Notes under the pieces: model-generated
Seen by the model: only the letters and a program-made list of their open reading frames with translations
Told to the model about the DNA's origin: nothing
The model's database searches: none
In this document: piece by piece, positions 1-9,112 of the stretch
Layout: each line of letters begins with the position of its first letter
Position numbering within the stretch: position 1 is the first letter of the stretch
Translations under genes and position numbers: made by a program
Assembly (NCBI RefSeq): GCF_030123365.1
Contig: NZ_CP126107.1
Location: 5,383,501 to 5,447,500 of the forward strand
From: Neobacillus sp. SuZ13
GTDB lineage: Bacteria > Bacillota > Bacilli > Bacillales > Cytobacillaceae
Direction: 5' to 3'
DNA length: 64,000 nucleotides

Positions 1-42
1 TGAGTTCATAAAGAATGACTTTGAAGGAGATGGAGTAACCAC

Positions 43-1347
43 ATGGGAACTTTATTATTATTGATCGTTTTGATGTTGGAGATTGGTTTTGCAATCTACT
101 GTATCGTAACTAAACAAAACCATAAAAAATTAAAAAATTGGATCAGGATCGCTATATTTATCGCATTTGTCCTGCTCACACTTTCATCGGTGATTGTTTG
201 GAGCTTCCGCTGGATCATGCTTGCCATCCTGCTTTTCATACTAGCCGTAAAGGCAACGGTTTCTCTTATCCGCAACAAAACGAATAACCCAAAGTACAAA
301 ACTACTAAAATTGTGTGGAAATCCATTATGGTGATATTGGCATTGGTATTGGCCCTTGCACCTGCAGTAGTTTTCCCACAGCATAAATCACCAAAAGTAA
401 CAGGTAAATATGAAGTGGAAACTGCTTCGTACACTTATATTGATAAAAACAGGATAGAGGAATTTACCGACAACGGCGATAACAGATTTGTTAATGTGGA
501 ATTTTGGTATCCTAAAAATGTAAAGGAAACATGCCCTCTTTTGGTGTTCTCACATGGGGCATACGGTATTAAAGCAAGCAATAGCTCTACCTACACTGAG
601 CTAGCAAGCCACGGCTATGTAGTCGTTTCTATCGACCATCCCTATCACTCCTTTTATACAGCTTCAGAGGATGGAACGCGAACTTTTATCAATTCAGATT
701 ATAACCATGAAATCGAAAATCTCAATAAAGAAGGCTTTTATACGAAGGAAGAAGAATATGGCCTCATTCAAAAATGGATGAGACTGCGAACAGACGACAT
801 GAATTTTGTCATTGATACAATCCTTAAAAAAGCCAAAAATGACAATAGCCCAGTTTATCAACAGATTAATACAAAGAAAATTGGTGTATTCGGGCACTCC
901 ATGGGCGGCGCAGCAAGTGTTTGGCTAGGCAGAGAACGTAAAGATATAGATGCCGTTGTAAATATTGATGCCCCGTTCTTTAGTGATCTTGTTTATAAAA
1001 ACGAGATAGCTGATTATGTGGCTAGAGAGGAAGCCTTTACCACTCCACTCCTTAACATATATTCTGACGATGTTTGGGGGCTGCTCGACAGCAACTCTAC
1101 TTATGTTGCGAACAAACATAATAATGAAAACTTCAAAGATGCCTATACTGTTCATTTCAAAGGGGCAAAACATTTAAGCTTGACCGATTTACCGCTTTTT
1201 TCTCCTCTACTTGCAAATATACTGCAAGGCGGAAAAGCCGACATTGATAACTATTACTCTATTGAAACGGAAAATAAACTCATTCTGCAGTTTTTTGACG
1301 ATGAATTAAAGGGCATTGGTCATTTTACGCCCGAAGAGACATATTAA
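43..1347 (+). CDS. membrane-anchored alpha/beta hydrolase (PAF-acetylhydrolase-like)
   Basis: The 434-residue product has three or four hydrophobic segments in its first 115 residues and then an extracytoplasmic-looking hydrolase domain. The domain shows an oxyanion-type FSHGAYG stretch near residue 170, the nucleophile elbow GHSMGG with Ser286, and a late GAKH motif whose His377 suits the catalytic triad. This pattern is that of the alpha/beta hydrolase fold, closest in style to platelet-activating-factor acetylhydrolase-like lipases. The substrate cannot be read from the sequence. A good ribosome site (GAAGGAG) lies upstream and a strong hairpin terminator follows, so the gene is probably the last of its unit. 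The family is confident and the specificity is not. Confidence 0.8.
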   Translation: MGTLLLLIVLMLEIGFAIYCIVTKQNHKKLKNWIRIAIFIAFVLLTLSSVIVWSFRWIMLAILLFILAVKATVSLIRNKTNNPKYKTTKIVWKSIMVILALVLALAPAVVFPQHKSPKVTGKYEVETASYTYIDKNRIEEFTDNGDNRFVNVEFWYPKNVKETCPLLVFSHGAYGIKASNSSTYTELASHGYVVVSIDHPYHSFYTASEDGTRTFINSDYNHEIENLNKEGFYTKEEEYGLIQKWMRLRTDDMNFVIDTILKKAKNDNSPVYQQINTKKIGVFGHSMGGAASVWLGRERKDIDAVVNIDAPFFSDLVYKNEIADYVAREEAFTTPLLNIYSDDVWGLLDSNSTYVANKHNNENFKDAYTVHFKGAKHLSLTDLPLFSPLLANILQGGKADIDNYYSIETENKLILQFFDDELKGIGHFTPEETY

Positions 1348-1352
1348 TGACT

Positions 1353-1403
1353 AAAGGCTGAACTATATACATATAAAATGTATATAATTCAGCCTTTTCT
1401 ATT
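1353..1403 (+). terminator. Rho-independent terminator after the alpha/beta hydrolase
   Basis: AAAGGCTGAA (1353-1362) pairs with TTCAGCCTTT (1388-1397), with a further AT-rich inner stem. A T-rich run follows on the plus strand. It separates this gene from the convergent ltrA. Confidence 0.8.
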
Positions 1404-1433
1404 TTACCTAGATATTTTTATTAATAAAATAAT

Positions 1434-2525
1434 TTAAGTGGTTGTTAATTTGGCATAGATGATAAAGAACAGGGTTAATTCCCCTATTACCACAAGATAT
1501 GGTACTACTACTATTAAATTAATAATAAAAAAGACTGCTAAAATCCCCAAAAATAACCCTAAATGATAAATTTTCAATCTGTGGTGTTTATGTCTATATT
1601 GGTGGAAAACAAAAGTAGTTGATATGAAATAGAGCAAAACAGAGCAAAAAACGAAATACAGAATAAATGAATAATGGACTTCTTGTAAAAACAATAGTCT
1701 AATCGACGCTGCTATCATGCTCAAAGACATTAAAATAAACAGGTGACCGTAAATAATGGTTTGGCCGATTGTTTGTATCGATTTGTCAACTTTCTTCTCC
1801 ACATTATCGAAATACTGCCACCACATCGCGATTAGCAGGAAAAATGATATGGCCGAAAAGCCTATTGAATTCCAATTTCCTTGTTTAGGTTGAATAACCG
1901 CAAGGGTGCTGACAAGTGCTTCACCAAAGAGAATAATGGTAAAAAGACCAAATCGCTCTAATAAGTGCGCCGTATTTGTAGGTACCTTTACTAAATACTT
2001 CCGTCCAGATATTGGAACCATCATATCAATAATGATACCCGCATATAACACAGCATAACGAAGCCAAGAATCAAAAAAGAGGGAAAGTAGTGATATAATG
2101 ATTCCAATCCAAAAATACCTTCCCAAATATCGGGCTGCTATTTTTCGAAATCCCTCTTCTATACGCTGGACAATAAGATATTGGGTCGCTGTCACTGCCC
2201 TTAAGCCAATATATCCAATTAAAAAAGAAAGATAATATTGATCAAAATCAACTGATAAGCTTGATGTCATTATTAGGACAAAGAACATCTGTATGATCAA
2301 AAATAATCGCTGATGAAATAAATCTTGTCCAAACCGGTTTACAAACAAGGTTTGCCCTACCCAAGCCCACCAGATAGGAATAAAAATTAACACAAACTTA
2401 AATAAAAACTCTGTATGGATATATCCATCTTCAACATGAAGTAAAACATGGGTTGCAGCCGCAACAGCCGCCACAAATAACAAATCATAAAAAAGCTCTA
2501 ACCACGTAACCTTCTTTTCTTCCAT
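1434..2525 (-). CDS. ltrA: low temperature requirement protein A (LtrA) family membrane protein
   Basis: The 363-residue integral membrane protein has about ten hydrophobic segments. The family hallmarks are the N-terminal TWLELFYDLLFV motif and RFGLFTIILFGEAL in the middle. LtrA was named from Listeria mutants impaired at low temperature, but its biochemical role is unknown. I chose the ATG at 2525 (MEEKKVTW) because GGAAGGAG lies just upstream; an in-frame ATG 20 codons earlier lacks a comparable site and adds residues not typical of the family. The gene is monocistronic and converges on the upstream hydrolase. Confidence 0.85.
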   Translation of the reverse strand: MEEKKVTWLELFYDLLFVAAVAAATHVLLHVEDGYIHTEFLFKFVLIFIPIWWAWVGQTLFVNRFGQDLFHQRLFLIIQMFFVLIMTSSLSVDFDQYYLSFLIGYIGLRAVTATQYLIVQRIEEGFRKIAARYLGRYFWIGIIISLLSLFFDSWLRYAVLYAGIIIDMMVPISGRKYLVKVPTNTAHLLERFGLFTIILFGEALVSTLAVIQPKQGNWNSIGFSAISFFLLIAMWWQYFDNVEKKVDKSIQTIGQTIIYGHLFILMSLSMIAASIRLLFLQEVHYSFILYFVFCSVLLYFISTTFVFHQYRHKHHRLKIYHLGLFLGILAVFFIINLIVVVPYLVVIGELTLFFIIYAKLTTT

Positions 2526-2741
2526 GTTGTACTCCTTCCTGTCCCATAATAGATTTAAACTTCTCAAAAAAATTATGTTCTTCATATCCTATTGGTATTG
2601 TAACGAATAAAGACGATCATATTTATAAATTCAATGAGATTTAATTATTTCCTCTTAAAAATTAAAAGAGGTCATTCCATTATAAAAATAGCCCCTAACT
2701 TTTATAAGTTCGGAGCTAATTATAACAGCATGAAATTAAAT

Positions 2742-3032
2742 TCAGCGTATTCCCACAAATCGTTTATGCTCCTTAATCACCAACTGAATAAATTTTTCCC
2801 GCTCCCATTCACTGCTTTTAAGAATCTTAACATTTTCAGGCTTTTTCAAAAAACGCTTTACTTTGTTGTTGTGCCAAATGATGTAATTATATCGAACATC
2901 TTTTTCCAAATCGGCAAACCATTCTTCTTCCTTTAACTCATCAATATTTTTTTCAAGCTTTGACTTCGGAGTAGGAATCACTGCTTCTATTAGACCGCCA
3001 ATCAAATCACCAATTAAATCAACTATCAACAT
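2742..3032 (-). CDS. small protein of unknown function (amphipathic N-terminus)
   Basis: I do not recognise a named family. The 96-residue product starts with a glycine-rich hydrophobic stretch (LIVDLIGDLIGGLIEAVIP) and continues as a charged, Lys/Glu- and Trp-rich helical segment. The ATG at 3032 is preferred over a GTG two codons earlier because AAGGAG is spaced eight bases from it. Its reality is supported by a decayed homologue at 20848-20919, where 24 codons still align to the C-terminal half (ILKKPENIKLLK against FLKKPENVKILK). This shows the sequence was once a conserved protein. Confidence 0.6.
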   Translation of the reverse strand: MLIVDLIGDLIGGLIEAVIPTPKSKLEKNIDELKEEEWFADLEKDVRYNYIIWHNNKVKRFLKKPENVKILKSSEWEREKFIQLVIKEHKRFVGIR

Positions 3033-3199
3033 TCCCACTACTCCTTGTCATGAAGATGAATTCGTATAGCAATTAAATAATAGTACTCTAAAGATTGAAA
3101 GTAAATATTTAACCGGAACAGCATGCATCCTTGGAGGTTTTTCGATCTTTTTGTAGAATCAATTAAACTCCGAGTTTTATTGAAAGGGGGAATTGTGGA

Positions 3200-4396
3200 T
3201 TGGTTACAACCACTGATGACATTGAGAGGTCGGAGCAAACTCCCTTGTCTAAAAAGTTAATCTTATTAATGTCGATCGCCTGTGGGATGGCGGTGGCAAA
3301 TCTTTACTACAATCAGCCGCTCCTTGCCGACATGGGTCGGACATTCCATGCAACCGCTCATCAAGTCAGCAACATCGCAATGTTCACCCAAATTGGCTAT
3401 GCTGTCGGGATGTTTATATTCGTACCTATGGGCGACATGCAGGAGCGACGGAAGTTGATTGTAATTTTATTGATCGCTGTAACGCTTTCCCTCATTGGGG
3501 TTGCCACGGCCCAAGATCTCCTCTGGATTAACATCGCAAGTTTGGCTGTAGGAGTGACAACGGTAGCCCCACAAATCATCCTTCCCCTCGCAGCCCAGCT
3601 AGCCGCTCCCATGGAACGAGGCAAAGTGATTGGCTCTATCATGAGCGGGTTATTCATTGGGATTCTATTAGCAAGAACCATCGCAGGGTTCATTGGCGGA
3701 ATCCTCGGCTGGCGTACCATGTACTGGCTTGCTGCCGTAATGATGCTGGCATTAGCGGTCATTTTGCGGACATTTCTTCCGAAAAGCTACCCTGAGTTCC
3801 GTTTATCCTATCCGGAGCTCTATAAGTCAATCGGGAAATTAATTATGACCCAGCCGATTTTAAGAGAAGCCTCATTAATCGGTGCGATGCTGTTTGGCTG
3901 TTTTAGTTTATTTTGGACGTCCCTCTCGTTTTTTCTCGAAGGAGAACCGTATCATTATGGCAGTGAAGTAGCAGGGTTATTTGGATTAGTGGGAATCGTA
4001 GGTGTAATGGGCGCACCCATCGTCGGCCGTTTGGCAGACCGATTCAACGCCAAGGCAATGGTGGGTCTGTTAATTGGGATTAGCCTATTATCTTATTTAT
4101 TCTTCGGTTTTTTTGGAACATCCTTATGGGCCTTGATCGTTGGTGTAGTTCTCTTAGACTTAGGTGTTCAAGGAGCCCAAGTCTCCAACCAAACAAGAAT
4201 CTATAGTTTAATTCCGGAGGCACGGAGTCGGTTAAATACCGTGTACATGGTTAGTTATTTTCTCGGCGGTTCCCTCGGTTCAAGCCTTGGCGGTTATGCT
4301 TGGAACTGGTGGAAATGGCAGGGAGTTTGTTTAACAGGGGGCGTAATGATCCTCATTGCACTCATCATCTGGGCCACCCATCGGACAAAAGAATAA
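3200..4396 (+). CDS. MFS transporter (12-TM, efflux-type)
   Basis: The product is about 398 residues and has the alternating hydrophobic pattern of a 12-helix major facilitator. The N-terminus SIACGMAVANLYYNQPLLAD and the loop after helix 2 (PMGDMQERRK) are typical of proton-driven carriers of the YgaY/Bcr type. No substrate can be assigned. The start is TTG with AAAGGGGG nine bases upstream; no in-frame ATG fits better. It stands alone between the small gene on the opposite strand and a strong terminator. Confidence 0.8.
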   Translation: MVTTTDDIERSEQTPLSKKLILLMSIACGMAVANLYYNQPLLADMGRTFHATAHQVSNIAMFTQIGYAVGMFIFVPMGDMQERRKLIVILLIAVTLSLIGVATAQDLLWINIASLAVGVTTVAPQIILPLAAQLAAPMERGKVIGSIMSGLFIGILLARTIAGFIGGILGWRTMYWLAAVMMLALAVILRTFLPKSYPEFRLSYPELYKSIGKLIMTQPILREASLIGAMLFGCFSLFWTSLSFFLEGEPYHYGSEVAGLFGLVGIVGVMGAPIVGRLADRFNAKAMVGLLIGISLLSYLFFGFFGTSLWALIVGVVLLDLGVQGAQVSNQTRIYSLIPEARSRLNTVYMVSYFLGGSLGSSLGGYAWNWWKWQGVCLTGGVMILIALIIWATHRTKE

Positions 4397-4401
4397 ATCG
4401 G

Positions 4402-4454
4402 AAAAGCTTAAATGAACTGTCGTTTACATTTCTACGGTTCATTTAAGCTTTTTT
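4402..4454 (+). terminator. Rho-independent terminator after the MFS gene
   Basis: The 16-base arms AAAAGCTTAAATGAAC (4402-4417) and GTTCATTTAAGCTTTT (4437-4452) are perfectly complementary and are followed by T residues. Confidence 0.9.
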
Positions 4455-4591
4455 CAACAGGCTTCCATATTGCTTTTTTAAAAGAGTAACAGTTTTTAAA
4501 GAGTCTACTGCTGGATCATAGGTAATTTTCCCTGTAAAATAGTTCTAATTTCAATAGGTCATTCTATGAAAAAGGTACTATTTTAGTGTAC

Positions 4592-4643
4592 TTTACTAAA
4601 GATTAATACTCTATTAATTGCGACTTTACAATTCTCCTATACT
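4592..4643 (+). promoter_or_regulatory. PhoP (Pho) box with overlapping promoter
   Basis: Four TT-type hexamers, TTTACT, TTAATA, TTAATT and TTTACA, begin at 4592, 4603, 4614 and 4625. They are exactly 11 bp apart with 5-bp spacers. That is the arrangement of B. subtilis PhoP-binding direct repeats (consensus TT(A/C/T)A(C/T)A). A TATACT -10 follows at 4638, so TTAATT can act as the -35 element. The gene behind it is a secreted phosphodiesterase, which fits phosphate-starvation induction. Confidence 0.8.
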
Positions 4644-4684
4644 TTTAAATTGAAATACATAATCTTATAGGAGATGAATTGAGA

Positions 4685-6901
4685 ATGAAAAAGAGTTTGA
4701 TTGCTGGATTAGCTTGTCTATCTCTTGCGGTAACTTCAGGAGCACCTTATGCTGTTTTAGCCCACCCTATTGAAACATCAGCTACTGACAATGGACAAAC
4801 AACCTTACGTCCTCTTACCTCTGATGTAGCCGTAATCGCACATCGCGGTGCCTCTGCCTACGGCCCAGAACATACACTGACAGCCTATAAGCAGGCTATG
4901 ACAATGAAGGCTGATTATGTGGAATTCGATTTACAAATGACCAAGGATGGCCAATTGATCGCTTTGCATGATGAAACGCTCGCACGAACAACGAATGCAA
5001 AGGAACTTTATCCGGACCGTGCACCTTGGCGGGTAAAGGATTTTACTCTCGAAGAAATCAGCCGTCTCGATGCAGGTTCATGGTTTAACAAAGCTTATCC
5101 AGATAAGGCAAAAACAGAATACATTGGACAGCATGTACCGACGCTCGAGGAAGCCATCGAATTTGTTAAAAAACATGGAAATGGCAAAGTCGGCCTTTAC
5201 ATGGAAACAAAAGCACCAAGCGTATATCCAGGAATGGAAGAGAAAGTAATTGAAATCTTGAAAAAAACCAATGTCTTGGATGACAAAAAACTATTTCTTG
5301 AATCATTTAGCGAGGAAAGCCTTCGTAAGTTGAAGACTCTTGCACCTAATGTAAAGCTGATTCAGCTTTATTCAGGAGGTATGCTTGCAGGTAAGGATGT
5401 ATATCAGGAATTCAAGCGAATCTCTGACTATGCTTCTGGTGTAGGTCCTAGTAAGGAGCTTGTTGTTCCGAAGCTTATGGAAGCCGCTCATCAAAACCAG
5501 TTTCTCGTTCATCCTTGGACCGTAAATTCTCAGGATGATATGGTATCCTTGCTCTCTCTTGGTGTAGACGGAGAGTTCACAAACAATCCTGACCTGTTGG
5601 ATGATTTATTGGACAAGCCGTTTATTTCACATGGAGTGGCCAGCGGAGATGTAACCGATTCTTCAGCGATTTTATGGGCACGTACAAACGGAAAAGCTAA
5701 TGTTAAATTTGAATTATCTACTGACAGCAGTTTTAAAGACAATACGATCGTCAAAACAGGCCATGCTGATGTAGAGGATGATTATACAGTAAATGTAGAG
5801 GTCACCGGATTAAAGGCTGATACGAAATATTATTACCGGGCACATGCGGTTTCCAGCATGTATTCTGTGAACGGTTCATTTAAAACCGCACCAGAGGAAA
5901 ACAGCTTAAAACCAATGACAGTGGTATGGGGCGGAGATACTGGCGGCCAAGGAGAAATTCCGCCATTTAAATCTTTCAAAGCGATGTCATCTTTAGATCC
6001 GGACTTCTTCCTGTTCAGCGGGGACACCATTTATGCTGATAATAAGACACCGGCTGTACCTAACCCTCCTTCTCAAACCGTTCAGGATTTCTGGGCAAAA
6101 TATAAGGAGAACCGCACGGATGCGGGATTACGCGGCCTTTTACAGAAAACAGGAACGTTTGCTATATGGGATGATCATGAAGTGACCAATGACTTTTCAG
6201 GTCCTTCCCAGCCGTTGACGTCAAATGGGTTGCGTGCGTTTAAGGATTATTGGCCAATTTCCAGTGAACGCAGTTCAGCGGACAAACTTTATCACAAGTA
6301 TTCTTGGGGTAATGCCATGGATATGATCATTCTTAACAACCGTGGCTACCGCTCTCCAAACACCATGGCAGATGGGCCTGATAAAACAATGCTCGGCGAA
6401 GAACAAGTAAAATGGCTGGAACAGCAGCTTCTCGAATCAGATGCCAAAGTGAAATTTGTAGCGACTTCAGTGCCAATCTCCGTTCCAACCGGAAAGGCAA
6501 CTGCCAGGGATGGATGGGCAAATGGAAATCAAGTTAACCCTAATGATGTAACAGGATATGAGAACGAGTTCAAAAAAATCTCTGATTTTATTATCGAAAA
6601 AGGAATCAAAAACGTTTATTTTGTTACAACCGATGTCCATTTTGCCGAGGTCATCAAATATGATGCAAATCAGGACGGCAAAACAGATTATCACGAATTA
6701 ATCAGCGGTCCAATCGGAGCAGTGAAAATCCAGCCTGGCACATTGGATCCTACCTTCGGCCCTGAACGCTTGTATGCGGAAGGTAACTTCTTCAACTTCG
6801 GTGTGTTCCATGTAGATCCGGCCAAAAATCAAGCAGGCGTGGAAATACGCGATGAAAACGGTAAGATCCATTTCAGCCAAACTTTCCAGCTTGAAGATTA
6901 A
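4685..6901 (+). CDS. secreted GDPD-PhoD fusion: glycerophosphodiester phosphodiesterase plus alkaline phosphatase/phosphodiesterase
   Basis: The roughly 738-residue product begins with a signal peptide (KKSLIAGLACLSLAV, cleavage near AVLA-HP). Residues about 50-310 form a GDPD TIM-barrel with VIAHRGAS, VEFDLQ and LHDETLARTT, matching the GlpQ catalytic His/Glu set. Residues about 318-735 form a PhoD unit: the PhoD_N start HGVASGDVTDSSAILW, then metal-site motifs GGDTGG, FSGDTIYAD and WDDHEV. In B. subtilis GlpQ and PhoD are separate secreted teichoic-acid and phosphodiester hydrolases of the Pho regulon; here they are one polypeptide. The ATG at 4685 lies 11 bases from AGGAG, and a TTG at 4679 is an alternative two codons earlier. 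The PhoP box upstream supports phosphate-starvation control. Confidence 0.9.
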   Translation: MKKSLIAGLACLSLAVTSGAPYAVLAHPIETSATDNGQTTLRPLTSDVAVIAHRGASAYGPEHTLTAYKQAMTMKADYVEFDLQMTKDGQLIALHDETLARTTNAKELYPDRAPWRVKDFTLEEISRLDAGSWFNKAYPDKAKTEYIGQHVPTLEEAIEFVKKHGNGKVGLYMETKAPSVYPGMEEKVIEILKKTNVLDDKKLFLESFSEESLRKLKTLAPNVKLIQLYSGGMLAGKDVYQEFKRISDYASGVGPSKELVVPKLMEAAHQNQFLVHPWTVNSQDDMVSLLSLGVDGEFTNNPDLLDDLLDKPFISHGVASGDVTDSSAILWARTNGKANVKFELSTDSSFKDNTIVKTGHADVEDDYTVNVEVTGLKADTKYYYRAHAVSSMYSVNGSFKTAPEENSLKPMTVVWGGDTGGQGEIPPFKSFKAMSSLDPDFFLFSGDTIYADNKTPAVPNPPSQTVQDFWAKYKENRTDAGLRGLLQKTGTFAIWDDHEVTNDFSGPSQPLTSNGLRAFKDYWPISSERSSADKLYHKYSWGNAMDMIILNNRGYRSPNTMADGPDKTMLGEEQVKWLEQQLLESDAKVKFVATSVPISVPTGKATARDGWANGNQVNPNDVTGYENEFKKISDFIIEKGIKNVYFVTTDVHFAEVIKYDANQDGKTDYHELISGPIGAVKIQPGTLDPTFGPERLYAEGNFFNFGVFHVDPAKNQAGVEIRDENGKIHFSQTFQLED

Positions 6902-6954
6902 TAAAACTAATGGTTAACCAGGAGACTGATCTCCCTGGTTGTATCATACTCATG

Positions 6955-6985
6955 AAAGGATCGGGCCACGCCCGGTCCTTTTTGT
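6955..6985 (+). terminator. Rho-independent terminator after the GDPD-PhoD gene
   Basis: AAAGGATCGGG pairs with CCCGGTCCTTT (one G:T pair) and a T run follows. A weaker AACCAGG...CCTGGTT hairpin lies just before it at 6916-6940. Confidence 0.85.
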
Positions 6986-7318
6986 CGCTTTGTATGATTA
7001 CTCAGGCATTCTTAATCGGTCTTTACTTTTTAAATAAACCAACCTTTTTTGTAAAAACTCATTCCTATCACGATGATAGTCATTATTTCACAAATGACGG
7101 GTTTGACTATGGGAATTAGTAGAACTAGCCCGTACATGATTCTATTAAATAATAGTCCGTTAATTTGAATTTTATAAATTATTAAAAAATTCACTTGTAA
7201 TCTTCCACCAAAATTGTTACTATAACGTACATGATAAATTATTATTTAAAAATACTATTGGTGTGACAATATTACTATTTGAATATTGCTCAACAATGAT
7301 CAAACAGGAGGTTCTTAC
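6986..7318. other. AT-rich intergenic stretch
   Basis: This gap of about 330 bases is very AT-rich and presumably holds the promoter of the DUF3311/symporter pair. I see no convincing gene, riboswitch or operator. Short similar pieces (GTACATGAT...TTA) occur at about 7131 and 7227 but are too brief to interpret. Confidence 0.5.
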
Positions 7319-7522
7319 ATGGGCAGAAAATTCATGAAATCATTACTAATCATACTCCCATTAATTTCGCAGTTAGTGGTCCTTCCTTTCGTCAATCGAA
7401 TCGACCCGATTATTTTAGGAATACCTTTTCTTCAATTTTGGCTGTTTTTATGGATCATCCTAACACCGTTATGCACATTAGGAATCTATCAACTCGATAA
7501 ATCGGAAGGGAGTCTTGACTAA
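7319..7522 (+). CDS. DUF3311 small membrane protein, symporter partner
   Basis: The 67-residue product has two membrane helices and the DUF3311 pattern (PLISQLVVLPFVNRIDPIILGIPFLQFW). These proteins are typically encoded directly before a sodium:solute symporter and may be an accessory subunit, although the biochemical role is unproven. ATG 7319 has a perfect AGGAGG six bases upstream. The stop codon overlaps the next start as TAATG, so translation is coupled to the symporter. A second copy of the pair occurs at 28636-30287. Confidence 0.85.
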   Translation: MGRKFMKSLLIILPLISQLVVLPFVNRIDPIILGIPFLQFWLFLWIILTPLCTLGIYQLDKSEGSLD

Positions 7523-9024
7523 TGCAACAGGGAAATTTAACAGCTTTGTTAATCACAGCATTCATTGTCTTAACCGTTGTTTTAATTGGATTTATAGCAG
7601 GGCGCAATAAAACAGCGCGAAGCTCAGTAGAGGAATGGTCCGTTGGCGGAAGACGCTTTGGCGGATTGCTAGTTTGGTTTCTAGTAGGTGCAGATTTATA
7701 TACAGCTTATACCTTTTTAGGACTTACAAGTACCGCCTATGCAGGAGGAAGTCTTGCCTTCTTTGCGATTCCTTATTGTATCATTGCTTATTTTGTTTCT
7801 TACTTTTACCTTCCTAAACTATGGAAAGTAGCGAATAAATTCAAGCTGACCACATTAGCGGATTATGCGCGAGAACGTTTTGACAGTAAACTTCTTTCTT
7901 CTATTATTGCTATTACCGGCGTATTAATGCTGATCCCATATATTGATTTACAGCTAGCCGGCATTCAAGATACCCTTCAAGTAGCTGGAACAGGTTTTAT
8001 CAATGTCAAGGTAGTCGTGATTACATCATTCCTGCTAGTTGCCCTGTTTACGTTTTTTAGCGGAATCAAAGGCCCGACCTATACAGCCATCATAAAAGAT
8101 GTTCTGGTCTGGGCAATTATGTTATTCCTTGTCGTGTCTCTGCCAATTATTCATTTTGGCGGCTGGAGCCCGATGATTGATACCTTTGTCAAGGAATCAC
8201 CACAACTACTGACGATTCCGACAACTGGCCCGAAAGGCATTCCATGGTTCATGACCGCATCACTTGTTTCAGCCTTGGCACTATTTATGTGGGCCCACGG
8301 GGCAACAGGCGTATTCACAGCGAAAAGTGCCGATGCTGTTCGAAAAAATGCGATATTCCTGCCTTTATATAATATCGTCCTAATCCTGGTTATTTTCCTT
8401 GGCTTTGTCGCATTCCATGTATTACCGGAAGGAAGCAATCCACGGTTTGCCTTTTTAAATCTGATTCAAGTTTCATACGGCGGGATTGGACAAGGCTTAG
8501 CGTATTCAACGATCGCCTTAGCATCGTTAATTCCATGTTCGATAATGGCGATCGGTGCGTCCAACTTATTTGCAAACAACATCTATCGTGATTTAATTAA
8601 TCCGAATGTAAAGGGAGCCAAATTAACGCTCGTTACTCGTTCGATGGTATTCGTTGTTATTGGATTGGCTTTATTATTTGGCTTGTTATTCCCTACCGCA
8701 CTCGTATCTTTGCAGCTTTTAGGGGTGTCAGGAATGGTTCAAATTTTCCCAGCCATTGTTGTCAGCTTATTCTGGAAAAATCAAACGAAACAGGCCACAA
8801 CGATTGGATTGCTCGTCGGTTTGACAACAACCTTTACCGTCTACGCAACAAACAGCGCACATGGAATTTATGAAGGATTTTGGGGATTATCAGCAAACTT
8901 ATTAACCATTATTCTATTAAATCCATTCTTTGCCGCAAAGGCGAAACATCAAACGAATTCTGTAAAAGAGTTTCTCTTTAATCGATCAAAGTATGTCCAA
9001 ATAAACCAGAGAAAAGGGGCATAA
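7522..9024 (+). CDS. sodium:solute symporter (SSS family)
   Basis: The 500-residue protein has about 13 predicted helices and the SSS signature layout: an early EEWSVGGRRFGGLLVWFLVGADLYTAYTF region, a central sodium-site-like region, and ASLIPCSIMAIGASNLFANNIYRD in the second half. DUF3311-linked SSS carriers resemble MctP/YhjB-type permeases for monocarboxylates or similar small organic acids. The substrate here is unknown. It is the second gene of a coupled two-gene operon ending in a strong terminator. Confidence 0.85.
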   Translation: MQQGNLTALLITAFIVLTVVLIGFIAGRNKTARSSVEEWSVGGRRFGGLLVWFLVGADLYTAYTFLGLTSTAYAGGSLAFFAIPYCIIAYFVSYFYLPKLWKVANKFKLTTLADYARERFDSKLLSSIIAITGVLMLIPYIDLQLAGIQDTLQVAGTGFINVKVVVITSFLLVALFTFFSGIKGPTYTAIIKDVLVWAIMLFLVVSLPIIHFGGWSPMIDTFVKESPQLLTIPTTGPKGIPWFMTASLVSALALFMWAHGATGVFTAKSADAVRKNAIFLPLYNIVLILVIFLGFVAFHVLPEGSNPRFAFLNLIQVSYGGIGQGLAYSTIALASLIPCSIMAIGASNLFANNIYRDLINPNVKGAKLTLVTRSMVFVVIGLALLFGLLFPTALVSLQLLGVSGMVQIFPAIVVSLFWKNQTKQATTIGLLVGLTTTFTVYATNSAHGIYEGFWGLSANLLTIILLNPFFAAKAKHQTNSVKEFLFNRSKYVQINQRKGA

Positions 9025-9050
9025 CTTAATAATTGCTTTTAATGTAGTTA

Positions 9051-9089
9051 CACCGTTTGGACCAATACTAGTCCAAACGGTGTTTTTTT
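9051..9089 (+). terminator. Rho-independent terminator after the symporter
   Basis: The 12-base arms CACCGTTTGGAC (9051-9062) and GTCCAAACGGTG (9071-9082) are followed by seven T residues. Confidence 0.92.
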
Positions 9090-9112
9090 GCATGGTTGAA
9101 ATATACTAACAA

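Noticed and set aside
6910..7119. 69-codon open frame after the GDPD-PhoD gene
   Set aside because: It runs through two terminator hairpins and has no ribosome site.
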